DNA from: Arenicella xantha
Lineage (GTDB): Bacteria > Pseudomonadota > Gammaproteobacteria > Arenicellales > Arenicellaceae
Assembly: GCF_003315245.1 (NCBI RefSeq)
Contig: NZ_QNRT01000001.1
Coordinates: 502,963 to 566,962, forward strand
DNA: 64,000 bases
Direction: 5' to 3'
The notes under the pieces were generated by a model. It did not search any database, was not told the DNA's origin, and saw nothing but the letters and a program-made list of their open reading frames with translations. Of this stretch, positions 52,526-60,132 are shown piece by piece (positions within the stretch are counted from its first letter, which is position 1; each line of letters starts with the position of its first letter). The translations under genes were made by a program, and so were the position numbers.

Positions 52526-52795
52526 ATGGCCTTTCCAACTGCTGTTAATAGCCAAATAACCGATTCTGTTACGCAAGCGAATGTAAAAGTTCTTGGCGAC
52601 GCTCCGGCGACTGCTATGGGCAATTTATTCCAAGCAACCGCTCAGGCACTTTCGAACTCAGCTCACAATGCAACGACTGCCCAGCAGCAAACTAACGTGA
52701 CTGCGCAAGCTTCCACTACGATGGGGGTCGCAACGCTATACGCGCTGGATACCGCGGCAACGGGTAAAGCAACAGCGTCGATACTCAATAGCTAA
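52526..52795 (+). CDS. rebB2: RebB-family R-body protein 2
   Basis: An 89-residue R-body structural protein, second tandem copy. It differs from the first copy at 12 of 89 positions, mainly Ala/Ser/Thr exchanges, and from the third also at 12. AGAGGA lies 8 bases upstream. The DNA of the copies differs more than the protein (many third-position changes), so the duplication is not recent or has been kept under protein-level selection. Confidence 0.95.
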   Translation: MAFPTAVNSQITDSVTQANVKVLGDAPATAMGNLFQATAQALSNSAHNATTAQQQTNVTAQASTTMGVATLYALDTAATGKATASILNS

Positions 52796-52851
52796 AGCGT
52801 TTAGCATTAACTCAAATAGCGTCGACAGAAATAACTAACTAGGAGATCACT

Positions 52852-53121
52852 ATGGCCTTTCCAACTGCCGTAAATAGTCAAATTACCGATTCTGTCACCC
52901 AAGCAAACGTACAAGTATTGGGTGATGCGCCGGCAATTGCCATGGGGAATTTATTCCAGGCAACGGCTCAGGCGCTTTCGAATGCGGCACATAACGCCAC
53001 CGTGGCGCAACAACAAACCAATATTGCAGCGCAAGCTGCAACGACAATGGGAGTAGCACTTTTGTACTCTCTGGATACCGCATCTACTGGCAAAGCAACA
53101 GCCGCTATTTTGTCGTCCTAA
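52852..53121 (+). CDS. rebB3: RebB-family R-body protein 3
   Basis: An 89-residue R-body structural protein, third tandem copy, with VQVLGDAPAIAMG and GVALLYSLDTASTGKA as its variations. AGGAG precedes the ATG. Neighbouring small hairpins (AGGCG-TAG-CGCCT at 53123-53135 and GCGTT/AACGC at 53161-53177) follow it, possibly protecting the message. Confidence 0.95.
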   Translation: MAFPTAVNSQITDSVTQANVQVLGDAPAIAMGNLFQATAQALSNAAHNATVAQQQTNIAAQAATTMGVALLYSLDTASTGKATAAILSS

Positions 53122-53212
53122 AAGGCGTAGCGCCTGAACCGCTAAGCCTAGTAGTAAACCGCGTTTTTTAACAACGCACTGTTAATTTAACTATAAGTAT
53201 GAGGAATGAACT

Positions 53213-53479
53213 ATGTCTTTTCCAACAGCTGTGAACAGCCAAATCACGGACTCCATAACGCAAGTTAATACCAAAGTGTTAGGGGATGCCCCGGCCACCG
53301 CGATGGGTAATTTTATGATCGCTACCAGCCAGGCCCTGTCTAATGCTGCCCACAATGCAACAAGCGGGCAACAACAGGCAGCCGTTACTGCGCAAGCAGC
53401 CACCACGCAAGGTATCTCAACGCTCTATTCAATCGATACAGCGTCAACGGGAGTTGCTACTCGTGAAATATTTGCGTAA
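53213..53479 (+). CDS. rebB4: RebB-family R-body protein 4
   Basis: An 88-residue R-body structural protein, the most diverged of the four tandem copies: MSFPTAVNSQITDSITQVNT, then MGNFMIATSQALSNAAHNATSG and the end TGVATREIFA. Several R-body loci combine a few RebB-like types, so the copies may be different ribbon subunits rather than simple dosage. GAGGA lies upstream. Confidence 0.94.
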   Translation: MSFPTAVNSQITDSITQVNTKVLGDAPATAMGNFMIATSQALSNAAHNATSGQQQAAVTAQAATTQGISTLYSIDTASTGVATREIFA

Positions 53480-53485
53480 CTAGCT

Positions 53486-53543
53486 ATTCTTGGTTTCATG
53501 CAACAGCGGTTGGTAGAAGGCCCGAATGTATGGAACCAAGAAT
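53486..53543 (+). terminator. Hairpin between rebB4 and the next Reb-like gene, possible attenuator
   Basis: Arms 53486-53499 and 53530-53543 pair over 14 bases with one G-U wobble (ATTCTTGGTT / AACCAAGAAT is perfect), loop about 30 bases, followed by TTTT. It could act as a leaky terminator or 3' stabiliser that sets higher levels of the four major Reb proteins over downstream genes. Confidence 0.5.
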
Positions 53544-53588
53544 TTTCGTCAAATTTGACGTGTTTAAGCATAGTTTTTAGGAAATAAA

Positions 53589-53789
53589 ATGTATCAATCT
53601 AACTTACTTAACGTTGGTTACGCAGCACCTTTGTCGATGGGCCTGACCTATATAGCAATGGCAAATAGTATTGCAAAGCTGATGGGCAACGCAGTATCCG
53701 CAGAAGGAAACTCGCAGGTTATACAGAATAGTAACGTCACTCAGTGCTGTGCGCTAATTATAGCAACAGGTGCAGCAAAACTGGCTTAA
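53589..53789 (+). CDS. Small diverged Reb-like protein
   Basis: A 66-residue protein. The region GYAAPLSMGLTYIAMANSIAKLMGNAV and the following NSQVIQNSNVTQCC align in pattern with the MGNLxQATxQALxNAxxNAT and QQQ segments of RebB, but the VNDQITDSVT head is missing and two adjacent cysteines are present. It may be a RebA/RebD-like minor component. AGGAA precedes the ATG. Confidence 0.65.
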   Translation: MYQSNLLNVGYAAPLSMGLTYIAMANSIAKLMGNAVSAEGNSQVIQNSNVTQCCALIIATGAAKLA

Positions 53790-53843
53790 CCATGGTCCGG
53801 CATTACCACTAACTAGAACACCAACATTAATAGGAACATTAAA

Positions 53844-54338
53844 ATGATCGATGAAAGCTCAGTAAATAGTCAAACTACCGACTCGGTTTCTCAAGTGAAT
53901 ACTTTATTGTTGGGTACCTCCGCGTCGCAATCAATCGGCCTACTCGAGATGGTATCGGCCGAGACCCTAGGTATGTCCATGCATAACGCCGTGACCGCTC
54001 AACAGAATTCGCAAATGTCGACATCAGCATCAGTCACAGCAAGTTGCGCAAAGATGCTGCAGGCCGCACCGAGTATGCCACCGACAGTGGCTCCTCCTCC
54101 GGCACCATCACCACCGCCATTTATGCCATTAGAACCAGACACCGATAAAACCGCTGGCGACTATGTAAAAGAGGCAACGACGATGGCTGAGGAAGCAATT
54201 GCAATGATGGAAAAAGATGCTACGGCAACTGCCGCAGACAAAAAAAGTCTGAAAGCCCTGCTCGCTAAGCTACAGACCATCACGGGCAAGAAGGACACCG
54301 CTAAAAAGAATGCGCCAAAACCTGGTGAGCCAACGTAG
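53844..54338 (+). CDS. RebB-domain protein with Pro-rich linker and C-terminal extension
   Basis: A 164-residue protein in three parts: an N-terminal Reb domain (SSVNSQTTDSVSQVNTLLLG, then MSMHNAVTAQQNSQMSTSASVT, about 1-75), a proline-rich linker (about 78-98, PPTVAPPPAPSPPPF), and a charged helical tail (about 100-164) rich in Lys and Ala. The first part marks it as an R-body component. The tail could anchor, cap or cross-link the ribbon, or present cargo. AGGA lies upstream. Confidence 0.82.
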   Translation: MIDESSVNSQTTDSVSQVNTLLLGTSASQSIGLLEMVSAETLGMSMHNAVTAQQNSQMSTSASVTASCAKMLQAAPSMPPTVAPPPAPSPPPFMPLEPDTDKTAGDYVKEATTMAEEAIAMMEKDATATAADKKSLKALLAKLQTITGKKDTAKKNAPKPGEPT

Positions 54339-54395
54339 CGAGACGCGCAACAATTCAATTCTTTCGACACCGTTTAAACGGCAGAGGAGCTAACA

Positions 54396-54752
54396 ATGAA
54401 TGACATCACTAAGGTCAACCCGCAAATTCTTAATTCAATAGAGGCAGTGCAACAAGCATCTATGACCGGAACCGTAATTTCGCATTCCGGTGCAGGAAAA
54501 GCGTATCAATCGGTTGCCCAATCGACTGCGATTGCAATCCAAGACGCAACCGACACGTTGCGCAACTTCAACACAATCGGAACAACAGCCGCTGGTGTGG
54601 CTGTCGCTCAGATGATCGCCACTAGCGACACAGAAACGTTCGGCAAAGTAATGGCGCAAATTAATACAATGCTCACCGACAGTGCTACTAACTTCAAAAC
54701 GGTTGGCGACAACGCAAGCAATATTCTCGAGTCGTTCCCAACCGGTGGGTAA
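54396..54752 (+). CDS. Diverged Reb-like protein
   Basis: A 118-residue Ala/Ser/Thr-rich protein beginning MNDITKVNPQILNSIEAVQQASM. The VNPQILNSIEAVQQA head resembles VNSQITDSVTQAN of RebB, and GAGKAYQSVAQSTAIAIQDAT has the same spacing as the AMGNLFQAT block. The family link is therefore distant but consistent. GAGGAG precedes the ATG. Confidence 0.7.
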   Translation: MNDITKVNPQILNSIEAVQQASMTGTVISHSGAGKAYQSVAQSTAIAIQDATDTLRNFNTIGTTAAGVAVAQMIATSDTETFGKVMAQINTMLTDSATNFKTVGDNASNILESFPTGG

Positions 54753-54779
54753 CACGGCAATCTAAAAAGAGGCTTCGAT

Positions 54780-55799
54780 ATGACTATTACGATCCAACAA
54801 TCAATGTTAGACACAAAATCTTTGTCTGACAAATCCCAGTTGATACTAAAGCTCATTCCCAACGGGCTTACCTGGATTGACTTATCGACCTCTCAATTGG
54901 CACCACATTACACATTCCAATCTGAGTCGGATTTAATCCTCGCAGTGCTTGATGGCCTCCATAATACTAAACTCTTATTCATTCCATCATTAGAACTATG
55001 TTTGGATCCTGAAAAACTCTACGCAATGACCACAGCGGAGCTAACATACATTGTGGATGCCGCCTCCGGGGGCAACATAGAGCAGGCAATTGAGGTCTGC
55101 GACACCTACAACTTACAATCTAATACACAGTTAAACTCAGTCACGCAAAAGATGCTGAGCAAATGCGGCGTTAAATCAAACAGTTTGTTTGAGGCTATGT
55201 CAATCAGCGACCTACTAAGCTTGGATGCCCAATTTAGCCGAATGCCTAAGACGCCCAACACAACGATACTCAAGGAGGCATCTAGTCTGGCTTTAGAGTC
55301 TGCTCAGACTCCGAGAGACTTTGCGGATCTAATGTCATTCAACTTAGTCGTCGTCGACAAACTAGATATCACTGACAATGATGTTGCTAGTAGAAATAAG
55401 GCAATCTGGCAGGTGATGCAGGCACTAAACCCTTTTGCAATGGAATTACTTAATTGTCCCCAACTATCTGGCTCTACTGCAGAAGACGAAATCACACAAG
55501 CTGTATCAACCTGGTTAGATTATGGGAATTCAATCGGTTTCTGTTCCAATGCTAGAGCACTACTTCAGCTTGCGCAGAACTTGGAGTTAACGCAACTGCA
55601 GGAGTCCGTCATTGCCAAAGCAACAGCTGATTATGTCGGCAAAACACAAATGTTTTTAAGATCGGCAATTATTCAGCCACCGGTCCTTTTGCAAGATGGT
55701 ACTTGCTTGACCTACGCAGTTGAAAGCAGCAATCCATCGACGCAGCTTTCTCTCGACCCACATGGTTGCCTTACGCTCGATTACATGACCTTCCACTAG
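54780..55799 (+). CDS. R-body operon protein of unknown function
   Basis: A 339-residue soluble protein, with no signal, membrane segment or recognised motif. It is leucine- and serine-rich, likely mostly helical, with scattered cysteines (VCDTYN, SKCGVK, GFCSNARAL). It begins 27 bases after the last Reb-like gene and precedes a coiled-coil protein, so it belongs to the operon. It could be an assembly or regulatory factor, such as the role proposed for RebC. I do not recognise a family. Confidence 0.75.
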   Translation: MTITIQQSMLDTKSLSDKSQLILKLIPNGLTWIDLSTSQLAPHYTFQSESDLILAVLDGLHNTKLLFIPSLELCLDPEKLYAMTTAELTYIVDAASGGNIEQAIEVCDTYNLQSNTQLNSVTQKMLSKCGVKSNSLFEAMSISDLLSLDAQFSRMPKTPNTTILKEASSLALESAQTPRDFADLMSFNLVVVDKLDITDNDVASRNKAIWQVMQALNPFAMELLNCPQLSGSTAEDEITQAVSTWLDYGNSIGFCSNARALLQLAQNLELTQLQESVIAKATADYVGKTQMFLRSAIIQPPVLLQDGTCLTYAVESSNPSTQLSLDPHGCLTLDYMTFH

Positions 55800-55861
55800 C
55801 GCCATATGTCCAAGCTATTTAGGCTCGACCAGAGAACACCATATTTACGAGGAACACAATC

Positions 55862-56419
55862 ATGACTAAGAAGAAAAAATCGCGGCGACAAGCCGCAACA
55901 CCGAACCCTCAGGTTAGCAATGAACTGAATAAAATAATGACCGAAATCGATAACAATCTGCGCCAATCAGAGCAGAGTATTTCGGATAATCTAAAAAAGA
56001 CCTATGACCTTATAGATCAGGCCAAGGGCCATCTCGAACACATCAATGAACCAACAGTAGAACCATTGAATAAAGCACAAGCGGTGAGTGGCTCTTACCC
56101 CACTGTGGCCGATGCCCAAAAATCAATGGACGAGTCGATGGATGAGGCGAACATGCAGGTTCGAAAAGCCGCCCATACCAATCAAAGCGCACAGTCGATT
56201 TTAGAAACGCAATCAATGGAGATGCCAACACATTTGCAAGCGGCAATGGAGTCAGTGCAACAGTCAATTAATGCGACTGCGGCAGCCTTGCAACACGGCA
56301 TGGAGCAAAAAAACGCTGCCCTAGAACAGCTTATGAACCAGCAAACCCAAGCCAATGAACAACATGCTTCACTGACTCAAAACCCCGACTCAACTGAACA
56401 GCCAGACATTAAAAAGTAG
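55862..56419 (+). CDS. Gln/Ala-rich coiled-coil protein of the R-body operon
   Basis: A 185-residue hydrophilic protein with a basic head (KKKKSRRQ) and long helical, coiled-coil-like stretches (about 20-65 and 90-165). The C-terminal half, with MESVQQSINATAAALQHG and MNQQTQANEQHASL, echoes the Gln/Ala composition of RebB. No family recognised. GAGGA precedes the ATG. A packing or scaffold role is a guess. Confidence 0.72.
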   Translation: MTKKKKSRRQAATPNPQVSNELNKIMTEIDNNLRQSEQSISDNLKKTYDLIDQAKGHLEHINEPTVEPLNKAQAVSGSYPTVADAQKSMDESMDEANMQVRKAAHTNQSAQSILETQSMEMPTHLQAAMESVQQSINATAAALQHGMEQKNAALEQLMNQQTQANEQHASLTQNPDSTEQPDIKK

Positions 56420-56447
56420 GGTTAATCACGAATAAGGAGAATCTCAT

Positions 56448-57905
56448 ATGATGGCAATTAGTTTTCAGGCGCCGACATTGTCAGCCGATGAATCTCTAAA
56501 AAATACCGCAGCAACACAGCAGATGGTCGACTTAATGGAGTTGATCAGCGACGGACGACGGCATGCAACCTTATCGATCGCTGACCGGGCTATGTTACTC
56601 AAGAAAGGCTTCGCCAAGGATCTAGTCGACAACGTTATATTCTATACTGAGCGAGCAAGTGACGCAGTAAGACACTCTCACGATGATCAGCTAGTCGTTG
56701 GGTTTACGCACTCCGCGTTTGACCCATCACTCTACGCTTGTGATTCGATCATGGATAGTTTGCGAGTGAGCCATGATGGTCGCTGTGCATATTGTGAAAG
56801 CTCAGTTGATCACGCGAGCTTAGCTCGAGTCAGCCATTATCGGCCGCCCTGGGGCGCATTTAGTCATGGCCAATGGCAACGAAACAGCTATTTTGAGTTT
56901 GCCTATGAGCCAAAGAATTTACTGTATAGCTGTCAAGCATGCACAGATCTATACAAAGGCAATCAGTTTCCGGTTGTCGGGCCGCGAGCACCACAAGTCG
57001 ACGTAAGTGCTGAAGTGCCACTCATTCTTAACCCCTATACAGATAATCCAAGGGATCACATTCGCTTCAACCCTATAACATCACATGCCTATGCCTTTGA
57101 TAAACTCAGTGAGTTTTTCAGTTGGTATTTAGATATTCCAAAAAACAAGGTCGGCGAGCACCTTTGGGACCACCCAGATTTATTAACAATAATCGACGAT
57201 GCGGGCGCAGCGACAAACAAAAAGTCTGACATTCATGCACAGTATCAAAAGTGGAATAACGAACAGGAGTCGGTACGGTATAAAGGAGAAGTCAGCATTG
57301 CTGTCTTAGGGCTAAATCGTCCAAGCTTAGTGGCCGCTAGGCGAGCCAGCATGCTAGGTCTATACGCGCGATACGTAGTCGCAGAAAATGGTCACCCAGA
57401 GCATGACCAAGATATCTTTGATGCGCTACTTGACCGCGAAGACCCGACTACTAAAGGCTTAAGCGCAATCATGTACGCATCATGCTCAGTTGATTCCTTT
57501 AACAGCTGGAAGCGCGATCGTGCGGAAAGTGGTATTTGCTGGAATACGAATTATCGACAAGCCTCGCCAACAAATAGCGCTAATCCCCGAGCCAATACCA
57601 TGCCGTGGTTTACCAGCAGTCTTCAGTATATGGTTTTGGAGAGCGAGCTATCACTAGCCGGTAAGCGACGAATAGTATGCTTGCACAGTAGTGATTTTCT
57701 ATATGGTAGTGATCGTAAAGTAAAAACGGTCTTTCTACCAATCGATTGGGATGATGATTTCAACAATGTGATTAAAGTGTCGAGTCCTAAAATAGTATGG
57801 GAGTCGAGCTTCTCTGAATTAGCAAGTACGCAACCTATCGCACTACAAAGCTTATTTGCCAATAATGAGGTGTGGGCCGAAGGCAACTATGCATCCCTAG
57901 CTTAA
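56448..57905 (+). CDS. HNH-type nuclease-like protein, last gene of the R-body operon
   Basis: A 485-residue protein with a zinc-finger HNH core: CAYC (Cys113, Cys116), then SHYRPP (His130), then KNLLYSCQACTDLYKGNQF (Asn157, Cys162, Cys165). This order, with YEPKNLL and KGNQFPV and, further on, LNPYTDNP and LGLNRPSL, is that of the HNH family found with phage-defence ATPases and retrons. The usual Asn after the second CxxC is Thr-Asp here. The N-terminal ~90 and C-terminal ~200 residues are unassigned. AAGGAG lies before the ATG, 28 bases after the coiled-coil gene. Confidence 0.8.
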   Translation: MMAISFQAPTLSADESLKNTAATQQMVDLMELISDGRRHATLSIADRAMLLKKGFAKDLVDNVIFYTERASDAVRHSHDDQLVVGFTHSAFDPSLYACDSIMDSLRVSHDGRCAYCESSVDHASLARVSHYRPPWGAFSHGQWQRNSYFEFAYEPKNLLYSCQACTDLYKGNQFPVVGPRAPQVDVSAEVPLILNPYTDNPRDHIRFNPITSHAYAFDKLSEFFSWYLDIPKNKVGEHLWDHPDLLTIIDDAGAATNKKSDIHAQYQKWNNEQESVRYKGEVSIAVLGLNRPSLVAARRASMLGLYARYVVAENGHPEHDQDIFDALLDREDPTTKGLSAIMYASCSVDSFNSWKRDRAESGICWNTNYRQASPTNSANPRANTMPWFTSSLQYMVLESELSLAGKRRIVCLHSSDFLYGSDRKVKTVFLPIDWDDDFNNVIKVSSPKIVWESSFSELASTQPIALQSLFANNEVWAEGNYASLA

Positions 57906-57967
57906 ATTTCGATCAAGGAAGTGATGAAGCCAGTCCACGAGCCTCACCACTGAACGCAATCTTGTGC

Positions 57968-58192
57968 TTACGATACTTGGATTTTGTCAGGCCCTAAATT
58001 ATCGATCTCCACTGGATATCTCACGTTTTCATAAGTCTCCATGGCGCCCGCGCCATTTAGAGTTTTCTTCTTAGTCTTATGCTCGCCAATTTTGATGGTG
58101 TACGTAGTACTACCTGATCCGATGTTAGTAACAGCCAATTCAGGACTGCCTTGACTGAAGTTATGTTTTTGACCCGGTTTAATAATATGCAT
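57968..58192 (-). CDS. Small beta-rich protein, unknown
   Basis: A 74-residue protein on the opposite strand inside the R-body locus. ATG at 58192 was chosen because AGAGGA lies 7 bases upstream. It starts MHIIKPGQKHNFSQG and contains an alternating strand pattern (TTYTIKIGEHKTKKK) and no cysteine. It looks like a small beta-sandwich or jelly-roll. Family unknown. It could be an immunity or chaperone protein for a neighbouring enzyme, but nothing shows this directly. Confidence 0.65.
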   Translation of the reverse strand: MHIIKPGQKHNFSQGSPELAVTNIGSGSTTYTIKIGEHKTKKKTLNGAGAMETYENVRYPVEIDNLGPDKIQVS

Positions 58193-58499
58193 TAGGTTTT
58201 CCTCTTGGTTGTTTAAATAGTGTGCGCCCCGGCTAATGCTGAAACGCACTTTTAGCATAAGGATTAATACCAGCTCTGCGCTCGGTGAAACCTACGATTA
58301 GTTTGGTGTAAAGCCTTTTTCTACAACGAGCCAACTTCGCTAACCGTAATTTTTGACAACTAAAAGGTTGATTTCGTCGTATCAATGGAATTTCAGACCA
58401 AGTCATGATTCAGCCATTCTTTTACGATCAAGCTCTGACTAATTAAGGTCATGCAATTTTGACTGCTGCCCTGTTAATACGCGACGAGGATTCACACCA
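58193..58499. other. Intergenic region between divergent genes
   Basis: 307 bases upstream of both the small beta-rich gene and the PLD-fold gene. TTGACA at 58353-58358 could be a -35 element for the latter, but no good -10 follows at the right distance. Nothing else was seen. Confidence 0.35.
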
Positions 58500-60104
58500 G
58501 TGCAAGTAGAAACCCAAAATAATAAGGTCGATTTCATTCTCGATGGTGATTTGTTTTTTAAACAATTGGGGGCACTATTAGATAGCCTCTTAGCCATCCA
58601 GCTCGAAGACGACAACCCAACTCCGTACTTAAGAATGGCGTACTGGCAATTTTCACCTGATGCGATATTGCCTGCCAACAGCCATCGGACCAATACTGTT
58701 CGACTTATTGATATGCTGGCCGCATTGGCTTTACAAGGTCATAAGATCCAGTTGATCGCGTGGAGTGGTACGCAAGTTGTTAATTCATTTAATGCAGAGA
58801 TGAAGTCAAATTGGGAACTTCATTCGTGGGTTCAAGAGTTTAATCGTAAGCATACTAATCAAGCGCATTTTCGACCGATTGACTTGTATATGGAGTCGTA
58901 TGGCAAGCGGACCAATGTTGGTACCAGTACCCATCAAAAAATCACTATCGTTAATACCGGCACCAACAGAACGGTTTTAGTTGGCGGCGAAAACATTGCA
59001 CGAAAGTATCTATCCAACATCAATCACGACCCTCTAAACTGGTGGCACGATACAGCCGTTATGGCAAGAGGGCCAGTAGCACAGGCGGTGGATTCGGAGT
59101 TTGTAAGAAGGTGGAATAAACTACGCTCTCACGATGAACCCCCACCCGAACTGCTACCTAACGAAGACCGTGCTGGTGACACATCAATCACGATGCTAAC
59201 TACCAATATCGAAGCAACACCGCCTGAAACCAGCATAAGAAATCGAGTATTACAGCGGATTAGCGAAACGCCTGCTGAAGGCTCGATCTATATGGAGAAT
59301 TACGCATTAACTGACCCAGAAATCGTCAATAGCTTAACGAGTAAAATTGCAGACTCCCCGGCACTCAATTTGGTGGTTCTTGTTAATCACCCTCAAAACA
59401 AAATTATGGAGGGTTTCGAGACCTTTTCGTATTTAATGTATTACAGCTATGTGTCGCTCCACTCTAACGTAATCGACACACTCTCAGTGTGGTCAACTTG
59501 GAAGCGCTATTTACAAAATGACCCTGTCGTTCTAGATAACAGTTTCATGCACAATACGACCGTTGTTGGGCCAAATATCACTCCTGACCAGTTAGCAAAA
59601 TTTAATCCCGCCACCAGCTATAAGCTGCGATTTAATGATGCTGAGGGAACTCAATTTACCTACGATTTTCAATATCTAGCCGGTTTAATGCCGCTTAGAA
59701 ATTTCATGTATGGCCCCATATTGAATCAAGCCACCACCCCAAATCAGTGGCCATATCCGCATTCAAAGCTCGCTATTTTCAATCAACGCTACACCATGAT
59801 CGGCACAAGCAACTGGACCTATCGCTCAATGCAATACGACGGCGAAATCATGTTAGAAATCGATAGCGAAGACTTTGCGGCACAGGTTATGAGCAGCCTA
59901 TTTAACCATTGGAATCAGCCAACTGATATCAGTGAATGGGCCGAGCAAGCAGAACAAAATGAGCAAGACTGGCGAAACCACAAACTTGCACTTGGCGATT
60001 TGGCCATCGTGCCTCTGTCTTATAACGACTTCATTAACCCCACATCGCCTGAATGGCGATCTATGGCAACACGAATCGGCTGGGTATTATCAGCGTATTT
60101 TTAG
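58500..60104 (+). CDS. Phospholipase D-fold protein
   Basis: A 534-residue protein with two HxK motifs: HQKITIVN at residues 145-152 followed by GGEN, and HSKLAIFN at 421-428 followed by GTSNWTYRS. The Asp of canonical HxKx4D is Asn in both. No signal peptide or membrane helix is visible, so export would need another route. The start is GTG at 58500, with GAGGA about 10 bases upstream. PLD enzymes cleave phospholipids or nucleic acids. Membrane or nucleic acid damage is plausible for a toxin of this locus. Confidence 0.86.
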   Translation: MQVETQNNKVDFILDGDLFFKQLGALLDSLLAIQLEDDNPTPYLRMAYWQFSPDAILPANSHRTNTVRLIDMLAALALQGHKIQLIAWSGTQVVNSFNAEMKSNWELHSWVQEFNRKHTNQAHFRPIDLYMESYGKRTNVGTSTHQKITIVNTGTNRTVLVGGENIARKYLSNINHDPLNWWHDTAVMARGPVAQAVDSEFVRRWNKLRSHDEPPPELLPNEDRAGDTSITMLTTNIEATPPETSIRNRVLQRISETPAEGSIYMENYALTDPEIVNSLTSKIADSPALNLVVLVNHPQNKIMEGFETFSYLMYYSYVSLHSNVIDTLSVWSTWKRYLQNDPVVLDNSFMHNTTVVGPNITPDQLAKFNPATSYKLRFNDAEGTQFTYDFQYLAGLMPLRNFMYGPILNQATTPNQWPYPHSKLAIFNQRYTMIGTSNWTYRSMQYDGEIMLEIDSEDFAAQVMSSLFNHWNQPTDISEWAEQAEQNEQDWRNHKLALGDLAIVPLSYNDFINPTSPEWRSMATRIGWVLSAYF

Positions 60105-60132
60105 CTCATTAGTTATGCGTCAAACAATGCCA

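Noticed and set aside
52203-53479. Tandem near-repeats considered as a CRISPR-like or minisatellite array
   Set aside because: The repeat units are full genes of about 270-290 bases with their own ribosome sites and variable spacers, and changes fall mostly at third codon positions.
52203-54752. Small Ala/Gln/Thr-rich proteins considered as phasins or phage structural proteins
   Set aside because: The VNxQITDSVTQ and MGNLxQAT pattern is specific to RebB, and no phage or polyhydroxyalkanoate genes are nearby.
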